Positions 1-8,108 of a stretch of DNA of 64,000 bases are shown here, piece by piece. Location of the stretch: positions 124,001 through 188,000 of the forward strand of contig JAHBVY010000005.1 in the NCBI GenBank assembly GCA_019637265.1, in the 5' to 3' direction. Every line of letters starts with the position of its first letter. The stretch's first letter is position 1. This stretch comes from Polyangiaceae bacterium (lineage in GTDB: Bacteria; Myxococcota_A; Polyangia; Polyangiales; Polyangiaceae). Under the pieces are notes generated by a model, which was given only the letters and a program-made list of their open reading frames with translations, did not search any database and had not been told where the DNA came from. A program made the position numbers and the translations under genes.

Positions 1-1263
1 GGGGGTAGCGCGGGTGTCGGCGCGGGCGGCACGGGTGGAAGCGCTGGCAGCGGGGGTAGCTCGGGTACGGCTGGCACTGGGGGCACTGGGGGCACCACAC
101 CACTAGCGCTCGGGGTGGCGTGTCACGACTCGAGCGAGTGCGAGAGCGGCCACTGCGTGGATGGCGTGTGCTGCGACACCGCCTGCGACGGCCTGTGCGT
201 CGCGTGCAACGCGGATCGCATCGGTAGCGGCACTGACGGCACCTGCGCGCCCATCGCCGCAGGCACGGACCCCGACTCGGAGTGCCTGGACCAAGGCAGC
301 GCGAGCTGCGGCACCACCGGCGTGTGTGACGGCGCGGGCGCTTGCCAGCTCTACGCTGCGGGCACCCAGTGTGGTCCCTCGAGCTGCAGCGCGGGGGTGC
401 GCACCCTGCCCGCACAGTGTGACGGCGGAGGCAGCTGCGTGGCTGGCACCACGGAGGCCTGCGCTCAGGGCACCTGCGCCGGCGACGTGTGCCTCGGGCA
501 ATGCAACGCGGACAGCCAGTGCAGCGGCGAGCGCTATTGCAACCCCGCGACCGCCAACTGTGAGCAGCGGCTCGACAACGGTCAGGCGTGCGAACGCGCT
601 GTCCAATGCGCGAGTGGGCACTGCACGCAGGGCGTGTGCTGCGACACCGCGTGCAACGGCCTGTGCGAGAGCTGCCTCGGCGCCCACAAGGCCTCGGGGG
701 CGGACGGCACTTGCGGCGCGGTCAGGAACAACACGGATCCGCTGACGCAGTGCGACGAGGCCGGCGCCACGAGCTGCGGGCAGACCGGCATGTGCAACGG
801 CGCCCGCGCCTGCCGCCTGTACCCCAGCGGGACGGTGTGTGCGCCGGCCATTTGCCAACTCGATGGCCGCTTCAACCACCCGCGGACCTGCAATGGCTCG
901 GGCACCTGCTCGAGCGCCAACGTCACGCACTGCTCACCCTTCAAGTGCACCGGCACGGGCTGCATCGATGCTTGCGTCAGTGACAACAACTGCATGGATG
1001 GGTTCATCTGCCTGCTCGCCCAGGGCAAGTGCGAGAAGCCCCATTCGCTGAAGCTTGGCGATGGCTGCAGCCGAGACTTGGAGTGCCAGACCGGCGTGTG
1101 TGTCGAGGGCGTGTGCTGCGATCAGCGGTGCAACGGGGCATGTCAGTCCTGCAAGGACGGCGTGGACGGCGTCGGCAAGTGCAGCGACGCCTACGAGTGC
1201 AGGAGTTGTGGCTCGGGTAGTATCTGCGTCCGCGGCCAATGCCGGGAACAACACTGCCCATGA
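1..1263 (+). CDS. Cysteine-rich surface protein, 5' end missing
   Basis: The reading frame is already open at base 1, where it encodes a Gly/Ala/Ser/Thr linker like those that follow the lipidated Cys in other lipoproteins of this window, so the true start lies upstream. After the linker come Cys-dense repeats with the pattern CxSGHCxxGVCCDTxCxGLC. Two blocks of about 155 residues are clear internal duplicates: each starts with the SGHC...GVCCDTAC segment and contains a TSCGxTGxCxGAxAC segment. A third, shorter copy begins near base 1070. The many Cys pairs suggest disulfide-rich modules acting outside the cytoplasm. The stop codon overlaps the kinase start (ATGA), indicating translational coupling. 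The family is common but uncharacterised in myxobacteria, and I assign no function. Confidence 0.8.
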   Translation, partial: GGSAGVGAGGTGGSAGSGGSSGTAGTGGTGGTTPLALGVACHDSSECESGHCVDGVCCDTACDGLCVACNADRIGSGTDGTCAPIAAGTDPDSECLDQGSASCGTTGVCDGAGACQLYAAGTQCGPSSCSAGVRTLPAQCDGGGSCVAGTTEACAQGTCAGDVCLGQCNADSQCSGERYCNPATANCEQRLDNGQACERAVQCASGHCTQGVCCDTACNGLCESCLGAHKASGADGTCGAVRNNTDPLTQCDEAGATSCGQTGMCNGARACRLYPSGTVCAPAICQLDGRFNHPRTCNGSGTCSSANVTHCSPFKCTGTGCIDACVSDNNCMDGFICLLAQGKCEKPHSLKLGDGCSRDLECQTGVCVEGVCCDQRCNGACQSCKDGVDGVGKCSDAYECRSCGSGSICVRGQCREQHCP

Positions 1264-2762
1264 CGGCGCCCACGCCCCACACCGAGCCGGAGCTGGTCGG
1301 GCGCTACGCCATCTACCAGGAGATCGCCGCCGGTGGCATGGCCACAGTGCACCTCGGCCGGCTGGTGGGGGAGGGCGGCTTCAGCCGCACCGTCGCCATC
1401 AAGCGGCTCCACCCCCAGTTCGCGCGGGACGCTGACTTCGTCGATATGTTCCTGGACGAAGCGCGCATCGCCGCTCGAATCCGCCACCCCAACGTGGTCT
1501 CCACGCTGGACGTGGTGGCGAACGACGGCGCGCTGCTACTGGTCATGGACTATGTCCATGGTGAGTCGCTCTCGAAGCTGCTGCGCCTCGCCAGCCAAGC
1601 GCAAGAGTACGTCCCGCTCGACGTGTGCCTCGGCATCGTGAGCCAAGCCTTGCTCGGGCTGCACGCGGCGCACGAGGCGCAGTCCGAGCGGGGGGAGCCG
1701 CTCGGCATCGTGCACCGCGACATCTCACCCCAGAACATCATGGTGGGCACGGGCGGGGTAGCGCAGGTGCTCGACTTCGGGGTGGCGAAGGCCGCCATGC
1801 GCGCGAGCACCACGCGGGAAGGTCAGGTCAAAGGCAAGATCGCCTACATGGCGCCCGAGCAGCTCGCGAGCGGCGACATCGATCGCCGGGTGGACGTGTT
1901 CGCGGCGGGGGTGGTGCTGTGGGAGTCGCTCACGGGCAAGCGCCTGTTCGCGGGGCAAGATCTCGCGGAGACGCTCGGGCGCATCACCCAAGCGCCGGTC
2001 GCGCCGCCGTCCTCCTTGCGCCCCGAAGTACCCCCGGAGGTGGACGCGATCGTGCTGAAGGCGCTCGCGAAGACGCCGGGCGAGCGCTTCGCGAGCGCCC
2101 TCGAGTTCGCGACCACCATCGAGGCCACGGGCCGCGTCGGCTCGGCGCTCACCATCGGGAGTTGGGTCCAGCGGATCGCAGCGCAAGGGCTCAGCGAGCG
2201 GAGCCTACAGGTGAGCGAGGTGGAGAGCCGCAGCACGATCGTGCCTCGCGGCATCGTGCCTCGCGCTGAGGTCTCCGTCGCCGAGGTCCCCAGCGCCGTC
2301 ACCGAAGCGCCTGCCCGCCCCTCCCGCAGCTGGCCGCTCATCGCCGCGCTCACGACAGCGACCCTGCTCGCGGTCACCCTCGCCGTGGGCGCGCTGTGGG
2401 TCTTGCGCGCGAAAGAAGAACGGACGGCTGCCGAGCCCCCACCCGACCCACGAGTCAGCGCTCAGACGGGCGCCACGGGTCCCGCTGAGCCCACCGCGGC
2501 AGCCGAACCGACCCAACCCACGACGGCCGGGCCAATCGAAGCGGCCGAGCCAGCCGAGCCCGCAGAAGCGGCGGAACCCACCCAAGCGCCGACGCCCCAG
2601 GCGACCAAACCGAGCGCTCCGCCCAGCACGAAGGCCGCCCCCGCCGCGCAACCCAAGGCAGCACCCAAGCCCAAGCCCGCTCCCGCGGCGGTCGCCAACT
2701 GCGACCCGCCCTACTCCATCGACGACAAGGGCATCAAGCGCATCAAGCCCGGCTGCTTGTGA
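1260..2762 (+). CDS. Transmembrane Ser/Thr protein kinase (Hanks type)
   Basis: This is a 500-residue kinase. I chose the ATG at 1260, which overlaps the upstream stop by 4 bp, over the ATG at 1239. The Gly-rich loop is near residues 22-30, the ATP-anchoring Lys is K48 in VAIK, the alpha-C Glu is probably E67, the catalytic loop HRDISPQN spans 152-159, DFG is at 172-174 and APE at 198-200. All key residues are intact, so activity is expected; it is an RD kinase. The kinase domain ends near 290. A single transmembrane segment spans about 358-382, followed by a Pro/Ala/Glu-rich stretch and a short Cys-containing tail. The kinase would face the cytoplasm with its C-terminus outside. It lies between two exported proteins, which may be functional partners; that is inference. 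Confidence 0.93.
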   Translation: MTAPTPHTEPELVGRYAIYQEIAAGGMATVHLGRLVGEGGFSRTVAIKRLHPQFARDADFVDMFLDEARIAARIRHPNVVSTLDVVANDGALLLVMDYVHGESLSKLLRLASQAQEYVPLDVCLGIVSQALLGLHAAHEAQSERGEPLGIVHRDISPQNIMVGTGGVAQVLDFGVAKAAMRASTTREGQVKGKIAYMAPEQLASGDIDRRVDVFAAGVVLWESLTGKRLFAGQDLAETLGRITQAPVAPPSSLRPEVPPEVDAIVLKALAKTPGERFASALEFATTIEATGRVGSALTIGSWVQRIAAQGLSERSLQVSEVESRSTIVPRGIVPRAEVSVAEVPSAVTEAPARPSRSWPLIAALTTATLLAVTLAVGALWVLRAKEERTAAEPPPDPRVSAQTGATGPAEPTAAAEPTQPTTAGPIEAAEPAEPAEAAEPTQAPTPQATKPSAPPSTKAAPAAQPKAAPKPKPAPAAVANCDPPYSIDDKGIKRIKPGCL

Positions 2763-2801
2763 GCCCCCGTCGCATCCCCGTCAATCAAGCTGACTGATTT
2801 C

Positions 2802-3710
2802 ATGCACGCCCTCCCCAAGCACGCCACCACGCACCCCGCACGCGCGCTGCGTCACGCCTCCGCCACGGTGGTGCTCCTCGCCCTGAGCACCGCCGCGAGC
2901 GCCGCCCCCACCGACGCCGAGGCCGCCAAGGCGCGCTGCGGCGCCGCTTACGAGGCCGCTCAAGAGGCTCGGGCCAAGCGCACCTGGCTCGACGCGCGCA
3001 AGGAGCTCTTGGTCTGCGCCCAGGACGAGTGCCCAGCCTTCGTCCGCAAGGACTGCTCCTCCTGGCTCGAGGAGGTCACCCGGGCCATCCCCACCTTCGT
3101 CCTCATCGTCAAATACGCTGACGGTCAGGACGTGATGGACTACGAGGTGCACCTCGACGGCAAGCGCCTCCGCACCGACGCGGGCGCCGCCATCGAGGGC
3201 GACCCGGGCGAGCACCAGCTCACCATCAGCGCAGCCAACCACCACCCCGCCGAGCTGAAGCTGATGCTCCGCGAAGGTGAGCAGCACCGCCAGGTGGAGG
3301 TGACGCTGAAGCCCCGCAGCAGCTCGGCCGCGGTAGACAGCGGAGTTGACGAGGGATCGGTGTCGATCGATCCCTCGACCTCCTCGGCGCCCATCCTCGG
3401 CTACGTCCTCGGTGGAGTGGGGGTGGTGGGGCTCGGCGCCTTCGGCTACTTCGCGCTCACGGGGAGCCAGCAGCGGCGCGACCTGGAGAACGACTGTAAG
3501 CCTGCCTGTCCTCAGGCGGACGTCGACGCGGTGGATCGAAAGTTCCTGTTCGCGGACATCTCGCTCGGCGTGGGGCTGGTGTCGCTCGGGGTCGCCGCCT
3601 ACCTCATCCTGACTCACGACGGCGGAGGCGAGCGGGCGCACGCGTCGCTCCCGCTGAACGTGCACCCCATGGCGGGCGGCGGCGTGGGCACCTGGATCAC
3701 GCGGTTTTGA
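2802..3710 (+). CDS. Secreted PEGA-like envelope protein
   Basis: The protein has 302 residues and a signal peptide ending near residue 34 (ASAAPTD). A Cys-containing helical segment at about 40-95 resembles the N-terminal part of many myxobacterial PEGA proteins. A beta-rich segment follows at about 98-170 (FVLIVKYADG, VHLDGKRLR, GEHQLTISA, VEVTLKPR) and matches the PEGA pattern of a carbohydrate- or surface-associated domain. Two hydrophobic segments near 195-220 and 245-270 suggest membrane anchoring. It lies 39 bp after the kinase on the same strand and may be co-transcribed with it. Exact function is unknown. Confidence 0.75.
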   Translation: MHALPKHATTHPARALRHASATVVLLALSTAASAAPTDAEAAKARCGAAYEAAQEARAKRTWLDARKELLVCAQDECPAFVRKDCSSWLEEVTRAIPTFVLIVKYADGQDVMDYEVHLDGKRLRTDAGAAIEGDPGEHQLTISAANHHPAELKLMLREGEQHRQVEVTLKPRSSSAAVDSGVDEGSVSIDPSTSSAPILGYVLGGVGVVGLGAFGYFALTGSQQRRDLENDCKPACPQADVDAVDRKFLFADISLGVGLVSLGVAAYLILTHDGGGERAHASLPLNVHPMAGGGVGTWITRF

Positions 3711-3924
3711 GCGGCTACGCCGCGCCGCTGGCGCCGCCCCTGGATCCAGCCGCCACCACCCGTGACGCGCTGCGCTGCGGCGTGACGCCACGCCGAGCGT
3801 GACTGCTCGCTTGACGCGTCGGGGTCGCTCACGGATCCTGAGCGCCACATGGACGTGATGGGGCAGCTCCGCCACTCGAACCGCGGCCGGGCTGCTCCTG
3901 CTTAGTCATCAGGAGGGCCAGACC

Positions 3925-5247
3925 ATGAAGCGTATCGCTGCAGCGCGCCAACTCGGCGTCATCTCTTGGGTGTGTGTGCCGCTCGTAGGCCTGATGGGCC
4001 TCGTCGGCTGCTCTGACGACGACGACGGGAAGAAGCCTGGCGGCCTCGGGGGCACCGCGGGGACCGCGGGCTCGGGTGGCACCGCGGGCTCGGGCGGCAC
4101 CGCGGGCTCCGGGGGCACCGCGGGGACGGGCGCTGGTGGCTCCGGCGGCACCGCCGGGACGGGCGCCGTGGGTGGCTCCGGCGGCACGGGAGGCGGCGGG
4201 TGCGATGCACCCCGCGATCCGACCACCGCCAAGGTGTGCCTCAGCCTGGCACCCCAAGCGCTGACGCTCGGCAGCACCCCTGATCTCGACGGCCAGGGCG
4301 TCGGGGTGGTGCAGATCTACTCCGTCGAGTCGCCCGATGTACCCGGTGGTCCGGCGCCGCTCGCCACCATCAACATCACGGCGGGCGGTGGTGAGCTCAG
4401 CCTGGCTGACCTCGCCGCGCGAGTGGAAGAAGTGGAGGGCCTGCCAGACACGGTCTACATCCGCGCCTGGTTCTTCGACAACCCGCTCGCGCTCCAGCTG
4501 GTGAGCCAGGGTCAGCCCCCGCTGGTGTGGGGCGTGTTCCTGGGCGGGGTGGATTTGAACCAGGGCCTGACCACCCCGATGAAGCTGCGCCCCGTCTCGC
4601 TCAACGCGGGGGAGGCCACGACGCTCAACGTCCCCATGGTGGGCTTCCGCAAGCTGGTGGTGCAGCTCGGTGCTGGCTCGAACTACAGCTTCCCTGACGA
4701 TGGTCAGGGCTTCATCAGCTGGGGCGCGTTCCAACAGCGCGGCATCTCGCCGGACGCCGCGGTGTATGGTTTGGGGCGGCTCCCTGCCTGTGTGGACGCC
4801 TCCGCGGGCCCGCAGGTGGTGCCTGGCTTCGTGATCGCCGAGTGCAATGGCGGCTCCTGCGACAACACCTGGCTGGCAGGGCGCTTCGATGACTACGGCT
4901 ACACTCGCGACCCCAACGCCGGGCTCTTGCTGCCCATCTTCTCGATCACGGCCCTCCCCGAGGGGGATCCGCCGACGCTCCTGCTCCCCACCTCGAACCA
5001 GATCGATCTGAGCGACGCAGCCCGCTACGACCTCGGCACGCTCAGCTCCGAGTTCACGTTCACGGTCAGCTCACCGGTCAATCCGCCGCCGAGCTTCAGC
5101 TGCTCCTCCACCGGCGGCGTCGGGGGCGCTGGCGGTGTCGGTGGCACCGGCGGCGTCGGAGGCGCGGGCGGCGTCGGTGGCACCGGCGGCGTCGGGGGTG
5201 TCGGGGGCACTGGCGGCGTCGCTGGCGCGGCGGGCACCAACCCCTGA
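3925..5247 (+). CDS. Lipoprotein with Gly-rich linkers at both ends
   Basis: The 440-residue product starts after a near-perfect ribosome-binding site (AGGAGGG, 3911-3917). A type II signal peptide ends in the lipobox LVGC with Cys near residue 30, followed by an acidic stretch and a GGTAGS-type linker to about residue 90. The central domain (about 95-390) has no family I recognise; it is beta-rich and mentions no catalytic motif. The C-terminus carries a second Gly/Val/Thr-rich repeat (GGVGGxGG). Having low-complexity repeats at both ends is unusual. A strong terminator follows at 5301, so this gene probably ends its transcript. Confidence 0.8.
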   Translation: MKRIAAARQLGVISWVCVPLVGLMGLVGCSDDDDGKKPGGLGGTAGTAGSGGTAGSGGTAGSGGTAGTGAGGSGGTAGTGAVGGSGGTGGGGCDAPRDPTTAKVCLSLAPQALTLGSTPDLDGQGVGVVQIYSVESPDVPGGPAPLATINITAGGGELSLADLAARVEEVEGLPDTVYIRAWFFDNPLALQLVSQGQPPLVWGVFLGGVDLNQGLTTPMKLRPVSLNAGEATTLNVPMVGFRKLVVQLGAGSNYSFPDDGQGFISWGAFQQRGISPDAAVYGLGRLPACVDASAGPQVVPGFVIAECNGGSCDNTWLAGRFDDYGYTRDPNAGLLLPIFSITALPEGDPPTLLLPTSNQIDLSDAARYDLGTLSSEFTFTVSSPVNPPPSFSCSSTGGVGGAGGVGGTGGVGGAGGVGGTGGVGGVGGTGGVAGAAGTNP

Positions 5248-5300
5248 TCCCAGGGCGCGGCTCGCAGCGTCCAACTTAAGTTAGCTTCGCTGACTGATCC

Positions 5301-5342
5301 CACCTGCCTGGTGCCACGCTGGCGCCAGGCAGGTGCGTTTTT
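5301..5342 (+). terminator. Intrinsic terminator
   Basis: An 11-bp perfect stem (CACCTGCCTGG with CCAGGCAGGTG), extended inside by GCCA/TGGC around a CGC loop, is followed by CG and five T residues. It ends the transcript of the lipoprotein gene at 3925-5247. It also makes the start at 5333, inside the stem, unlikely for the next gene. Confidence 0.93.
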
Positions 5343-5386
5343 GTGACTACTGCTCGGGGGGAACCGGGGGTAAACCGCTCGCCTCC

Positions 5387-6268
5387 GTGTCGGATCCACC
5401 GCTCACCCTACGACCCATCGGGATCGCGCGGACGCCTTACCAGTCCAAGGCCGAGGCGCCGCGCCAGGCGCCGCTCGCCTCGGGCGAGGCGCAGATCGTG
5501 CTGTTGCCCCGCTCGGGCTTCGAGCACGCGCTGGAAGATCTCACCGCTTGGAGTCACCTGTGGGTGCTCGCCTGGCTCGATCGCGCCGGCGGCTTCGCCC
5601 CCAAGGTGCGGCCGCCGCGCAGCCAAACCAAGCGCGGCGTGCTCGCCACCCGCTCACCCCACCGCCCGAACCCGATCGGGCTGAGCGCCGTGCGGCTGCT
5701 CCAGGTTCGAGGCCTCACCCTAACCGTCAGTAGCCTTGACCTCATCGACGGTACCCCCATCCTCGATCTCAAGCCCTACGTGCCGTACTCGGACTGCATC
5801 CCGGAAGCGAACAGCGGGTGGCTCGAGGCGGCGCCCACGGCGGCGACGCCTGGGGTCACCCTCGCGTTGGGGGCCGAGCGGCTCACCACGGAGCCCGGTG
5901 CAGCGCCGTCGCCGAGCGCCGCCGAGGGCTGGCGAGTCGAGTTCGCATCACGCGCGGAGCGTCAGCTAGCGCTGCTCGGCGCCGAGGGTGAGGCGCTGCG
6001 CGCGCGGCTCGTCACGCTGCTCGAGCCGGGCCCGAGCCCTCACCCCTACCGGCGGATCCGCCAGGTCGGCGATCACGCGCGCATCGCCGTGGGCCCTTGG
6101 CGCGCGCGCTTCACCTCCCATCGAGCAGCACCAGGCGCCCTCGGTCATATCCGCGTGGAGGCGATCGCCACGGGCTACCGGCGCGCCGAGCTCGCACGGG
6201 ACCCGAGCCTCGAGGCGCACCAAGCGCTGGTCGCCGCGTGGGGCTACCCGGGGGACGAGATTGGCTAG
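5387..6268 (+). CDS. trmO: tRNA (N6-threonylcarbamoyladenosine37-N6)-methyltransferase TrmO
   Basis: TrmO uses S-adenosylmethionine to methylate t6A37 in tRNA reading ACY codons. I start at GTG 5387, giving 293 residues, because an in-frame start at 5333 would lie in the upstream terminator. The N-terminal half has the TsaA/VirR-like beta-barrel signatures: RPIGIARTPY, the RGVLATRSPHRPNPIGLS segment and the DGTPILDLKPYVPYSD segment, all typical of TrmO. The C-terminal 130 residues match the position of the extra domain of E. coli TrmO (about 235 residues in total) but are longer. The gene converges on the flippase gene downstream. Confidence 0.92.
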   Translation: MSDPPLTLRPIGIARTPYQSKAEAPRQAPLASGEAQIVLLPRSGFEHALEDLTAWSHLWVLAWLDRAGGFAPKVRPPRSQTKRGVLATRSPHRPNPIGLSAVRLLQVRGLTLTVSSLDLIDGTPILDLKPYVPYSDCIPEANSGWLEAAPTAATPGVTLALGAERLTTEPGAAPSPSAAEGWRVEFASRAERQLALLGAEGEALRARLVTLLEPGPSPHPYRRIRQVGDHARIAVGPWRARFTSHRAAPGALGHIRVEAIATGYRRAELARDPSLEAHQALVAAWGYPGDEIG

Positions 6269-6398
6269 CAGCGTGGCGCGCTGGCGCTTGGCGTCGCCGC
6301 CGCACCTAGCCAGTGATACTGACTAGCTTGCGTACCGATCGGCTAGCGCCTCAGCGGGTCAGTGAAGCGCCCGATGACGCCGGGCTCGACAGCGCGCT

Positions 6399-7985
6399 TC
6401 ACTTGCTCGGCGCCGCGCGGCGACGGATGACGGCTCGCACGCTGTGCCAGTCGTCGCGCTTCAGCTCACGCATCACCAGCAGGCACGCGGCGTAGATGAT
6501 CACCACCACGCCGCTCCACACCAGCGTCATCACCTTACCCAAGTAAGGGAGCTGACGCGCGACCGCGATGGCGACGAACAGCGCCACCCCCACGCGGAGC
6601 AAGCTGAGCCACGCCACCACACCGCCGGCGGCCGACTTCACCAGCGCGGCGGCGATCAGGGTCGCCAAGAGCACGCCGATCGACGTGCAGATGGCGGTCG
6701 TCTGGAGCAGGTGCGTGCCGAAGCTCGCGTCGTGCAACGTGACGAAGCAGAGCACCGCCACGAGCGCCATCGCCGCGAGCGTCGTCAGCATGCTGGCCAG
6801 CGCGCGCCCCAGACTGTTCAGCACCGCGCTGAACACGCCGAAGATGGCGAACACCCCGAAGCCCAAGGTGAGCACCTGCATCGCCGGCGCGGCCACCCAA
6901 TACTCCTCTTGAAACAAGAGCCGGAGCAGCGGCTCACTGAGGCCGCTGGTCACCGCCACCATCGCGCCCGCGAGCACCACCGCGAGGCGCACCCCCGTCC
7001 TCACGTAGCGCGCCATCGCGTCACGATCGCCGTCTTTGTGCGCCTTCGCCAGCATCGGGAAGAGCACGAAGGTGATGCTCAGGAGCAGCTGATACGGCAG
7101 GAAGCAGTAGAGCTGGGTCGCCGCGTAAGCGCCCACCAAAGGACTCGCTGCCTCCACCGTGAGCCCACCGCGCTCCGCCGCGGAGGCCGCGAACAGCCGC
7201 AGCAAATTGACGTCCGCTTGGAGCAGCAGGTTCAGCGCCACCTGGCCGAACCACACCGGCACCATGAAGCCGAGGTGCGCGCTCAGCGTGAGCGACGAAG
7301 GCCCACCGCGCCCGACCCCCACCATCACCAGTGACAGCACCAGGATGATGGCGGAGCCCACCGCGAACCCCACGATGGCGCCCTCCGCGAGCAGCCCCGC
7401 GGTGATCCGCGCGGCGACGAAGGCGCCGCCGATCAGGCCCGCCGTGCGGAGGCAGGCCATGATGATGTCGAGCAGCGCCTGACGCCCGAAGCGCCGCTGC
7501 CCGTTCAAGATGCCGACCAGCGGGCTGTACAGCGCGTAGCAGAGCACGACCACCGCGAGGATGCGGAGCAGCGGCGTGATCTGCGGAGCCTTGATCGCCT
7601 CCGCGAGCGGCCCCGCGCTGAAGAAGAACGCCGCCGCGAAGAACACCCCGAGCCCCACGTGCACCGTGAACACGCGCCGGATCACCCCGGGCGCCTCCGC
7701 CGAAGTGGCGCGCGCTACGGCGCGGCTGCCCCCCTGGATGGAGCTCGTGACCACCGGGTTGTAGAAGATGCTGGCGAGCGACTGCGCGTTGCGGAAATCA
7801 CCGAAGCCGCCCGCGCCGAGCAGCCCCGGGAGCACCGCGTTCTGCACCAGCCCCACCAAGATGAACCACACCTTGGCGAGCACGATCGCCAACCCGCCGC
7901 GCCCCGCCGCGCGCGCCGTCTCCTCACCGTCCGCTCGGCCGGTGCTCGGGGTGGCTCCTGACTCCTCTTTTTGCGCGCTCGTCAC
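6399..7985 (-). CDS. MOP-superfamily polysaccharide/lipid flippase
   Basis: The product has 528 residues, starts with GTG and has about 14 hydrophobic segments spread from residue 30 to 505, the number expected for Wzx/MurJ-type flippases. Recognisable features are the N-terminal LGAGGFGDFRNAQSLASIFY segment after the first helix and the ADVNLLRLFA segment near the middle. Such proteins flip undecaprenyl-linked sugars across the inner membrane. There are no glycosyltransferase neighbours to identify the substrate, so MurJ-like versus Wzx-like cannot be decided. It may also be a transporter of another lipid. Confidence 0.82.
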   Translation of the reverse strand: MTSAQKEESGATPSTGRADGEETARAAGRGGLAIVLAKVWFILVGLVQNAVLPGLLGAGGFGDFRNAQSLASIFYNPVVTSSIQGGSRAVARATSAEAPGVIRRVFTVHVGLGVFFAAAFFFSAGPLAEAIKAPQITPLLRILAVVVLCYALYSPLVGILNGQRRFGRQALLDIIMACLRTAGLIGGAFVAARITAGLLAEGAIVGFAVGSAIILVLSLVMVGVGRGGPSSLTLSAHLGFMVPVWFGQVALNLLLQADVNLLRLFAASAAERGGLTVEAASPLVGAYAATQLYCFLPYQLLLSITFVLFPMLAKAHKDGDRDAMARYVRTGVRLAVVLAGAMVAVTSGLSEPLLRLLFQEEYWVAAPAMQVLTLGFGVFAIFGVFSAVLNSLGRALASMLTTLAAMALVAVLCFVTLHDASFGTHLLQTTAICTSIGVLLATLIAAALVKSAAGGVVAWLSLLRVGVALFVAIAVARQLPYLGKVMTLVWSGVVVIIYAACLLVMRELKRDDWHSVRAVIRRRAAPSK

Positions 7986-8108
7986 AGCGCCCGCGTGCCT
8001 CAGGCACGCGCCTTCGTCAACTGAACCGAAGGCCCCGTTTCATTGCGATTGGGCGCCTCACCGCGATGGGCGTAGCTGACGGCGCGCTGCGTGGGCTATA
8101 AGCAGCGC

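Noticed and set aside
5333..5386. Upstream start for TrmO
   Set aside because: The start would lie inside the stem of an intrinsic terminator, and the extra residues match nothing in the family.
6262..6350. Cluster of GCTAG words between trmO and the flippase gene as a regulatory array
   Set aside because: Four GCTAG words are present with irregular spacing and no shared flanks; not enough to call a repeat.
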